Assembly: GCA_029641185.1 (NCBI GenBank)
Contig: JAPWGK010000001.1
Coordinates: forward strand, 1,314,501 to 1,378,500
Length of the DNA: 64,000 nucleotides
Origin: Pseudofabraea citricarpa
Lineage: Eukaryota; Ascomycota; Leotiomycetes; Helotiales; Dermateaceae
Reading direction: 5' to 3'
The notes beneath the pieces were generated by a model, which did no database searches, was not told the origin of the DNA, and worked only from the letters and a program-made list of their open reading frames with translations. Position numbers and translations under genes: made by a program. Shown one piece after another: positions 55,998-64,000 of this stretch (position 1 is its first letter; each line of letters opens with the position of its first letter).

Positions 55998-58900
55998 ATG
56001 GCATCTCCAATGTCCGCAGAATCACAGGGGGACAAACCCCGACCGGAGGTGGGACAGATACTGGTGGTAATTCGTAAGTTGAGGAATGCTCTTTGTACAT
56101 GCGGTTCTTATAGATCGGGACTCAGGACTTGCGTAGCCGCACGGTCAGGAGTAATTGCACATAGTACACCTGAGAAGGGGAATTGAACTGACAGAAACGC
56201 AAAGACGATTTTTCAGCAAGAAGTTCGGATGAATTGACCCTGGCGAAAGGAGATCGGGTCGAGTTAATCGAACGCGACGATGACTTTGGAGACGGATGGT
56301 ATCTTGGACGGCATCTAGCAAACGGAAATAATGGTCTATTTCCTGAAGGTGAGTACCTGCGACTTAGTTACTAGTTACCACATATTGTACTGTGCCGTCC
56401 AGCTAACTATCGAAAAAAAAAATAGTCTACACCAGACTAGCTCCTCGAGGTCCCTCATATCCTATGAGTAGTTTTAATGTACCACGTCCGTATCCTACCC
56501 CTATCGAACCAGCTGTTTCCGAACTTCCAGAGGAGCAGACCTCCAGTGCGAACCAATCTGGACTTTCCACTCCAAACACTGATATAGATCGAAATACACA
56601 AGATCGAAATGCGAGTGCCCCAGCTCTCTTGGATGTGCCCACTTCGAACCCCACGCTCCCTTCCCTGATTACACAAGAATCTGACACTACTTCCACCATG
56701 GGCTCGTCCTCAAGTTCACCAGCATTCCCTAAAGCACTCAGCATGACATCAGCAGCAAAGTCACACGGGCATGGCCAAGATAGTCCTGTTATGAATGAGA
56801 CCTTGAGTGTTATCGATGAGCATATCACCGATATGAAATCTCCTCCTAACGCTGGTGTTGAACGTCGAAATGGGAATGATTCGGGGAGCGAATATAGTAG
56901 TCATCTCGAGCAGAGATTATCATACATCAACGGTGAGGAGACGGACGAAGAAGAGGAATGCGTACATACCCGCGAGGAAGTTGTGGCCTGGACACCGGAC
57001 CAAGTTGCTGAGTATCTCTTTACTTCCGGGGTTGAGTCAGTCCATTGTGAGGTATTTCGGGACCAGGAAATTACTGGTGATGTCTTATTAGGCATGGACC
57101 AAGCGTCTGTATTTTTGAAGGAATTTGATCTTGGTTCAGTTGGTCGAAGATTGAAAACATGGCAGAAAATTAAGGTGCTCCAGGACGAAGTGAATGGCAC
57201 TACGCGACGGAACACCCAAACTTATGGCAGCGAAGTTGGGTCAGATGAGGTTGGACGAAGTCGGAGTCGCAGCAGCACTTCAACTGCCATGCTCCCAAGG
57301 ATTCCAAGTTTGATGGAGAGACCGGGTTCCCGTCAAAATACTCGACTCTCTCAACAACAAACAACACGCAACAATTCTATTTCAAAGCCTTTGTCTCCCA
57401 GCATGTCCACAGACAGCCCCACAAGACCAACTACAGAGGCGCGACCATCCGCAGCATCGATTCGAGATCTTCATCATTCTCGACAGAATTCTGTCAGTCA
57501 GGAGTTTGGTAGCAGCTCCATCATGGGGACACTAGCTGGAGACACGATGACCCAGTCACCAGTCCAGCAAGACACAATGCACAGGAAGCAAGCGTCCTTT
57601 GACAGAAATTGGACCATGGGAAGCGCTGCGCCCTCGCCCTCGGTACCAAGCAGGCCATTGTCGTCGGCGGGATTACAAGGAGTTTCGAGAAGCTCAACCG
57701 CTGATTTGTCACAAGGCACAACTACCGTCACAAACCTTGACACTCTTGATAGGGGCTACTTCTCTGGCGGTGAACTTGAAGGACGGCAAAGGAATGTTCT
57801 TCGGAAAAGAGGCAGTACGGCTCATTCGCGAAACTCAAGTTACACGGAGGAGCAGAGACTACGAAGTGCCACAGCGCATTCCAGACACTCAAGGTTTGGC
57901 AGTGTAGATTCCATACGTGATTCACCCCCGCCTTCGGCTTCTCAAAAGTATTATGGCCTCTCTGTAAATGGTCGTCGCAGAGCTCCTTCTGTAGCATCAA
58001 TTGACACGCCAGCACGACCATTACCGCCGCCAAAAGATGCGCCTTCGCCCATTGTCACCAAAGTTGAAGGTGGAGCTCAGTCGGTCAAATCACCCGGGAC
58101 GAGAAACGCATCGGATTGGTTGTTGCCAGTAAAGCCTCTTTCACAATCAAGGCACTTCGGCCTCAGAGCCATATCAGATGCCGTCACTGGCAATGAGAGG
58201 TCTCGGGTAACATCTCCTACAGAACAGACAGCTCCATCTGTGAAGGATTCTTTGGATTCACCATCTAGAACTGGATCCAGCACGCCATCTGGTGGGCCAA
58301 GTCTCGACTTGGACTCTCCAGACGCAAAGAGTTCAAGCACAATGACTACACCTGGCAGTCTAGGCAGTAAATCCAGCAAGAAAAAGTCGAAGAAAGAAAC
58401 TAGCGCATACACCCGTGGTCTTGAGAAGAAGAGTCCCAAGGAACAAATACCAAATGCTGATTACAGTGGATGGATGAAGAAGAAAAGTACTAATCTCATG
58501 ACCACGTGGAAGCCAAGACTTTTTGTCCTGAAAGGACGCAGGCTCTCGTATTATTATTCCGAGGATGACCAGGAGGAGAAAGGCTTGATTGATATTTCTT
58601 TTCATCGCGTTCTCCCAGCCGACAACGACCGCCTGACAGGTTTGCATGCTACTCTTACCGGTGCTACCACCAGTCCTACTACTCCTTCTGGTTCTCATAC
58701 ACAGACATCTGCAGAGGTAGCAGCAGCAGCAGAGCCGGAATCCACGTTGAGCAAAGGTTCAGACTCGATGTTCATCTTCAAGCTGGTTCCGCCACGCGCT
58801 GGTCTTTCACGAGCAGTTACTTTCACTAAACCAACTGTACATTATTTTGCTGTTCCGAACATTAAGCAGGGTCGCCTATGGATGGCAGCACTCATGAAAG

Positions 58901-59250
58901 CTACAATTGACCGCGACGATTCCAAAGCTATTGTCACTACATATCAGCAAAAAACCATCTCTCTTAAAAAAGCACGCGAGATGCGACATCGCCCACCAGC
59001 CTTGATGAATCTGGATGAACACGTAGATGAGGAAGCGATGAAGACGCCTGCCAGTGATAAAAACGGGCTAAACATTCAAGGCATCATCTATGATCAGGAG
59101 CCTCAAGAAGGGGACAGTGGTGTCTCTGGAATCCTGAACCCAGACAGCGCCAACGCAATCCTACAGCAACAAAAGTCGGAAAGTGCAAAGGCTAAAACAT
59201 TCTCTTGGGACGGAACAGCCCGTGAAGAAGAAATGCCGATGAGTGCTTAA
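55998..59250 (+). CDS. BOI2: Boi1/Boi2-like SH3-SAM-PH polarity protein, 1014 aa
   Basis: Three exons (55998-56073, 56205-56348, 56426-59250) join in frame. The first splice, using an AAG acceptor, restores VVIHDFSARSSDELTLAKGD, the start of an SH3 domain that runs to NGNNGLFPEVYTRL (about residues 18-78). A Ser-rich linker is followed by a SAM domain at about 256-322 (WTPDQVAEYLF, ITGDVLLGMDQASVFLKEF). A long disordered region has Pro-rich motifs and RS clusters. A PH domain follows at about 750-870 (YSGWMKKKSTNLMTTWKPRL, LFVLKGRRLSYYYS). This order matches Boi1 and Boi2, scaffold proteins that bind phospholipid and Cdc42 and support polarised growth and exocytosis. The downstream CAG acceptor would not give the conserved HDF, so the AAG site is preferred. 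Confidence 0.93.
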
Positions 59251-59575
59251 GTTACGACAATATACCCAGCTCTCAGAGCTAATTTCGTTCCTTGTGGAGC
59301 TCACCACCACACCTTTCTTTGTTTAATTTTCAGCAGGACGGCCTGCGCGATACATATAATTTACCCTGATCTTGACATGCATATCAGCTCGTACAGGAAG
59401 GATAGGGGTTTGACAGGTTGACACACAGATCTCACTTGACGGGAAGGATGCAGGGCAAACAAATGTGTATGGATGAGATGACGGCCATGATGCAAGCGAT
59501 CAAACTTCATACAGTTACTTTGTAATATAATGGAGGAGAGGGAGGAGGATGAAGATAACTCATTCAACAAGATAA
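59251..59575. other. BOI 3' flank
   Basis: About 325 bp after the BOI stop. No coding feature was seen. Confidence 0.4.
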
Positions 59576-60111
59576 TCACCGCATAAGGTCGGCTGCAGCC
59601 TTGGCCGTTCCATCGATCTCTGCCAACTTTGTGCCTCGTGTGCCTCTAATTGTTAGTCAAGCGAGGGGTGCCAAGAAGATCGGTCCCAGAAAATATCCTC
59701 ACTCGCCAAATCAACGTCATACTGCAATGCACAAACATATTAGTTTGGACATAGCTCGATAGGTTTTCACCTCTAGTGCTTCTAGTTGGCCGAAGAGACT
59801 TCTGCTAAGGCAATTGGCCCCGTTGCTTCTCCAGGTATGGCGCGATGTTGTATCAGGTGACGCTACCAGTCGAAGGGTTTAAAGGTAACCTAAATTTCCC
59901 ACTTCTTTACTTTGACCTCTGCAGCACATTAACCAAACTGGTAAACATTCGCGGATACTTATCTTACTTTGCAGCCTGGCCACAGTCAGTCACTGGAAAG
60001 AAAGAGGTATATAGGTTATCTGGCCTTGATAATTTCAGGAAAGCACCATCGACCTTCGCCGTCCACGATTCGCAGTCCTGCAGCACTCAAAAGCATAAGA
60101 TACTTCGCCAT
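59576..60111 (-). CDS. Candidate small multi-exon gene (tentative)
   Basis: Three short segments on the minus strand join at good splice sites: 59804-59771, 59721-59703 and 59643-59576. They encode RSLFGQLEALEYDVDLAS followed by TRGTKLAEIDGTAKAAADLM and a final Arg before TGA. The composition looks like a real helical protein tail, and the introns have GTGAGG and GTGAAA donors and a CTAAC branch point. Upstream, an ATG at 60111 (MAKYLMLLSAAGLRIVDG) might open the gene, but the linking splices use weaker sites and I could not settle them. The position fits a compact gene convergent with BOI and divergent from the MFS gene at 60288. No family was recognised; it may be wrong in its 5' half. Confidence 0.3.
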
Positions 60112-60287
60112 TGCACAATTAGTTCTCAAAGGCTATTACCACCACTACTTATCTTATTCTTACTGAGTGAGGGTGATCAGAATCGACGCGACACGATACA
60201 CCAAGCCAGAAAGCAGCACTCCAAAGCGACATCGATACCAGGATCCACAGCACCAACTCAACCCTTTGCGCCAATCAATCAGCAGCC

Positions 60288-62227
60288 ATGAGCGGATTCG
60301 TGCATAAGATCAATCCCTTTGCGACGGAAACCATCGACTCGTACCCGGGAGTTCTTGTACCTTTAAGCCAAGCGCGTCGTCACCCAACCGTGGAAGCTGA
60401 ATACGCCCGTCGTCGTTCTCTGGAGCAAAGCCAAAGCCAGTCTTCCGAAACTGAAGTAGACGCCCATCGCAAAAGTGCTTCCAAGGAAGAGAGCGGTGTA
60501 CCCAGTCCTAATAGCGAGATCCTGTCTCCCAATAGTATAGAAGGCCTGAAAGCTGAAGTGTATGAAGATAGTACAGCCGGCGCGACTGACACTGCTTATG
60601 ACTGTAAGTGTGTTAAAGGACCCGCCCTCCCTTTTCACTCAATTCAAAATCTCCTCTCGGGAAATGAATGACCCAGCAATACGACAGACACGAAGCTGTT
60701 GTCTTACACATTTTTTTGATGAAGAGTCTGGCTAACTAGGGAATAGTAAAATCGAAACTTGTCAATAAAGCCATCCAAGACATTGGGATGGGCAGGTACA
60801 ACTGGAACCTGTTTCTTTTGTGTGGGTTTGGTTGGTTCGCTGACAAGTAAGTTTCAGCCGCGTCATTTAAAACTGAAGGATATATACTAAACTCTAGAAG
60901 TCTCTGGCTACAGGGCGTTGCTGTTACACTGCCTGCACTTCAAGCAGAATTCGGAATTTCTGAAAAAGAGGTTCGTTATACGACTTGCTCCCTCTTTACC
61001 GGTCTTTGTGTTGGAGCAAGCTTCTGGGGTATTGGCTCTGATGTCATGGGTCGAAGATTGGCCTTCAATGCTACCTTGTTTCTTGCAGGCACCTTTGGTA
61101 TCGCCGCTGGCGCTGCTCCAAACTGGATTGGCCTTTGTGCTCTCTTTGCAGCCCTTGGAGTTGGTGTTGGCGGTAATCTTCCCGTTGATGGTGCTTTATT
61201 CCTCGAGTTCCTACCTGGGGCTTCTAGTGGTCTCTTGACATTGTTATCCGTATTCTGGCCCATCGGTCAACTTGTGGCATCCTGTATTGCCTGGGGGTTT
61301 ATCGGCGGCAACTACCCCGTGGACAAGGGCTGGAGATATGCTGTATACACCATGGGTGCCATCACTTTTGTCATGTTCATGTCTCGGTTTTTCCTCTTCA
61401 CACTCTACGAATCACCGAAATTTCTTCTCTCTCGTGGCCGACAATCCGAGGCCGTCGCCGTCATTCATGCCATGGCTTACAAAAATAAGACCCAGACGTG
61501 GTTGACCGAGGATATCCTCAATGAAATTGGTGGTGATCCCGCAGTTGTTGCGGACTCGACGTTGACGACATCACAAATCGTCCGCCGCAAAATGGCATCA
61601 TTCTCTGGAGAGCGCGTTGGTCCCTTGTTTCACAACAAAAGGTTGGGCATCACGACTGCCTTGATTTGGTTTTGCTGGTTGACCATCGGAATGGGCTACC
61701 CACTCTTCAATGCATTCTTACCTCAGTATCTCGCTCGGGGTCAGAGCTCAGGAGGCGACCCCATTAGCACCTACGAGACTTATCGAAACTATGCCATCAC
61801 ATCAGTCGTTGGGGTGCCTGGCTCGTTCATAGCTTGCTATACGGTCAACATTCCTTATATCGGTCGCAAGGGTACAATGGCCATCTCCACTCTACTTTCA
61901 GGAATCTTGCTCTTCCTCTTCACCACTGCCAAGTCCAGCAACGCACAATTGGCATATTCTTCGGTCGAGGCATTCTTCCAGAATATCATGTACGGAGTAC
62001 TGTTCGCTTATACTCCAGAAGTCTTCCCGGCTCCAAACAGAGGTTCAGCTACGGGCATTGCCAGCTTCTTGAACCGTATCGGGGGTCTTTGTGCACCAAT
62101 TCTAGCAGCCAATATCCCCGGTGCGAATCCCAATGCACCGGTCTATGTCAGCGGTGCTTTGATCCTCGCAGCTTCCGTCGCCATGGCATGCTTGCCAATT
62201 GAGACGAGGGGGAAGCATTTCTTGTAG
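60288..62227 (+). CDS. MFS transporter, SVOP/sugar-porter-like, 581 aa
   Basis: Three exons (60288-60603, 60747-60846, 60898-62227) join in frame. The N-terminal 110 residues are polar and Ser/Glu-rich (cytosolic). Next comes the characteristic DIGMGRYNWNLFLLCGFGWF block, followed by ADKSLWLQGVAVTLPALQAE spanning helix 1. Motif A-like GSDVMGRRLAFN follows helix 2, then GVGVGGNLPVDGALFLEFLP in helix 4. YESPKFLLSRGRQSEA is the usual ESPRWL-type loop sequence, and the C-terminal half carries FAYTPEVFPAPNRGSATGIA, the PETKG/sugar-porter-like signature. Overall it resembles fungal transporters related to SVOP/SV2 and sugar or organic-anion permeases. Substrate is not predictable. The intron with GTAAGT at 60604 and the 51-nt intron at 60847 are both well supported. 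Confidence 0.9.
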
Positions 62228-62995
62228 ATGACAGGGTCTTGTACAGTAAACTATTTGAGCCAAGGGTGTTTAGAGGTGTGAAAGATGAATGTTCGTACAT
62301 CGCATCTACTCACAACAGAGCCCTGTACATGCTTTAAAATATTAACTTAGCTTGTAATAATATCATTCAAAGCTGCTACAGTATCGAGTGAGACACTAAA
62401 ATACATGCAATCTCGCGCGTGAAATTGACCAAGCTGTTATGATAGATACTAGGTAGGGCCGGGGGATCACTGGGACTGGGACTGGGGCTGGGGCTGGGGC
62501 TTGAGGCTTGCTCGCTTGGGCTGACAGGTGCCGAAGCCGTCTTGGGCGTTCGATGTGCGATATGCGATGTGCGATGACGAAAGAAGCAACCCCACCCCAC
62601 CAGAACTTGTACAGTACTTACGGTACTGTACTGTGAGGGATCATCTTGCCTTGCCGCATTCTTTTTGCAGAGGCAGAGGCTCCCGTCCTCCGCGGCTGGA
62701 ATCGCATGAGCTTAGTAGCTCACCATGAGCATCAGCATGGGCATCAGAGCTCCTGCATCCCAAACCCATATCGCATTGCTAGCCCGAATGAGGCAAGGAA
62801 GGCAGAGGAGGCGGGTTACGGCAACGCGCAGCGCCCAGGCAACAAAAACCAAACGAGGCTGAGGCCCAACCAAGCCTTACTCGAAGTGACATCCGATATA
62901 CCCATTCTTCTTCACAGCAGCAAACCAGTATAACCATTTGCATTGCATTATCGAGGAGAGCGCGAAACCCTGGTCTTCGCACCCCCCCAGAAACC
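62228..62995. promoter_or_regulatory. Promoter region of the arrestin-like gene
   Basis: 768 bp upstream of the ATG at 62996. It contains a GGGGCT-type G-rich tract (62471-62503) and a facing pair of palindromes, GTACAGTAC at 62609 and GTACTGTAC at 62623. Confidence 0.5.
62471..62503. repeat. (GGGACT/GGGGCT)n tract
   Basis: Tandem hexamer units of TGGGAC and TGGGGC form a G-rich strand in the promoter region, with potential to form a quadruplex (inference). Confidence 0.75.
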
Positions 62996-64000
62996 ATGTC
63001 GGTCCGCATTCACCTCGATAACCAACACACCTACTACACAAATCTCGAGTTTATCAGTGGGAAGGTGATTCTGAGCTTGACCAAAGATGAGAATGTATCA
63101 GCTATCGTCGTCAAGCTGGAGGGCGAGAGCAAGACAGTCCTAATGCGTCCTGCGCTAGGACAGCCCGGAAGTGTCTATGGTGCCCAAAGACAGAATCAGC
63201 GGCAGCATTTGGCCTTGGAAAACCACAAGATCCTCTACAAAGCCCAGCAGGTCTGGCCCGATTTGGATCCCAGGAGTGGTGCAGCTATGGGATTGGCATA
63301 CACCGTACGACCAGGCACCCACGAATATCCCTTTCAATTCAAGATGCCCTTCAACAATGGCTGTTGGGATCCGCAGGCGCAACGGGAGGGCCCAACAACA
63401 GGAGGGCTTGCAGCACTAGGATTGGGTGGATTACAACAACTGCAATTCCAACACATCAAGAAGACCTTACCACCTTCGCTGACAGGCTTCCCGGGTGAAG
63501 CAGAGATTCGATATTATGTTAAGGTGACTGTGCAGAGGCCGTCACTTTTCAAGGAGAATCGAAGATCTGCAATTGGATTCAAGTTTCTTCCCGTTGAGCC
63601 TCCACGACCACCGCCAACAACGCATGAAGTCTTTGCACGACGCCCGCATACTTTTCAAGCAGGGTTAGCACCTGCCGTAAAGAAATCCATGTTCAAGAAG
63701 AAGCCGGTCGCGTTGTCAGATACAGCTCCCAAGGTTGAGGTGGATGCGCGGCTGCCGAGTCCTCCAATTCTTACATGTAATCAACCTGTACCTCTACGAA
63801 TTATTGGTAGGAAAACAAATGAGAGTCCTGAAATTGCTTTCGTGACCTCAATCTCGATTCATCTCTTTGGACATACAGAAGTTCGAGCTCATGATGTGTC
63901 GAGAACTGAAGTTAATACTTGGGTGCTCATGAGTTTGACAGCATTAGCTATTCCCATCACATCGCCTAGCGACAAAATTGGGACAGAGACTGTGATTGAT
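62996..64000 (+). CDS. Arrestin-domain (alpha-arrestin-like) protein, partial 3'
   Basis: The frame opens at ATG 62996 and stays open for 335 codons to the window edge. The start MSVRIHLDNQHTYYTNLEFI, then SGKVILSLTKDENVSAIVVK, is the typical first pair of strands of the arrestin N-domain. LAYTVRPGTHEYPFQFKMPF and GEAEIRYYVKVTVQRPSLF continue the fold. The second (C) domain appears to begin near LPSPPILTCNQPVPLRIIGR. A Pro-rich piece (PPRPPPTT) separates the halves. Alpha-arrestins recruit Rsp5/Nedd4 ubiquitin ligases to plasma-membrane transporters for endocytosis. PPxY motifs, if present, should lie beyond the edge. The Art subfamily cannot be set from this part; an Art10-like type is possible. 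Confidence 0.85.
   Translation, partial: MSVRIHLDNQHTYYTNLEFISGKVILSLTKDENVSAIVVKLEGESKTVLMRPALGQPGSVYGAQRQNQRQHLALENHKILYKAQQVWPDLDPRSGAAMGLAYTVRPGTHEYPFQFKMPFNNGCWDPQAQREGPTTGGLAALGLGGLQQLQFQHIKKTLPPSLTGFPGEAEIRYYVKVTVQRPSLFKENRRSAIGFKFLPVEPPRPPPTTHEVFARRPHTFQAGLAPAVKKSMFKKKPVALSDTAPKVEVDARLPSPPILTCNQPVPLRIIGRKTNESPEIAFVTSISIHLFGHTEVRAHDVSRTEVNTWVLMSLTALAIPITSPSDKIGTETVID

Noticed and set aside
59845..60291. 148-codon plus-strand frame overlapping the start of the SVOP-like MFS gene
   Set aside because: Starts in the MFS promoter, has no domain, and overlaps the clear ATG at 60288 in a different frame.

Overview
This is eukaryotic nuclear DNA from a filamentous ascomycete (Pezizomycotina, perhaps Leotiomycetes; the class is an inference from protein style). 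Most genes are broken by 43-130 nt introns with GTAAGT-like donors and CTAAC/CTAAT branch points. Two Zn2Cys6 regulators are present, and promoters are CT-rich. There are no operons, bacterial signals, CRISPR arrays or recognisable transposon genes. Gene models below were built by joining open frames at splice sites. Most joined lengths are multiples of three and agree with the family, but no transcript data were available.

Layout. 1-5.7 kb is low-complexity DNA with one small Cys-rich protein gene (1292-1549). 5.7-11.7 kb holds DIA2/Pof3 (F-box, -), ERV41 (ER-Golgi vesicle protein, +), a small hypothetical gene (+) and a PRXL2/AhpC-TSA_2 redox protein (-). 11.7-14.4 kb is mostly empty. 14.4-24.7 kb holds a basic low-complexity protein (+), two divergently transcribed Zn2Cys6 factors (- and +) and a DHA2-type MFS exporter (-), which together look like a regulator/efflux cassette. 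26.2-40.1 kb is housekeeping: Tgl2-like mitochondrial lipase (-), V-ATPase subunit G (-, with a 9-nt microexon), PET117 (+), RPB2 (-), a Tfb6-like TFIIH-associated protein (-), TOM6 (+) and NFS1 (-), separated by two AT-rich islands. 40.7-64 kb holds RVS167 amphiphysin (+), an F-box protein (-), a VMAT-like MFS (+), a MIZ/SP-RING protein (-), a BOI1/2-like SH3-SAM-PH protein (+), an SVOP/sugar-type MFS (+) and the 5' part of an arrestin-like gene running off the right end (+). A possible extra small minus-strand gene sits at about 59.6-60.1 kb.

Functional links. Several genes serve mitochondria (Tgl2-like lipase, PET117, TOM6, NFS1). Two serve RNA polymerase II (RPB2 and Tfb6-like). Three serve polarity, endocytosis or trafficking (RVS167, BOI, arrestin). 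Many pairs share short divergent promoters: DIA2/ERV41, the two Zn2Cys6 genes, VMA10/PET117, TFB6-like/TOM6, NFS1/RVS167 and MIZ/BOI. The least explained signals are a GTACAGTAC/GTACTGTAC palindrome recurring only in the intergenic DNA I examined, the microexon in VMA10, inverted repeats near 12.45, 25.87 and 37.23 kb, and the divergent regulator pair beside an exporter.
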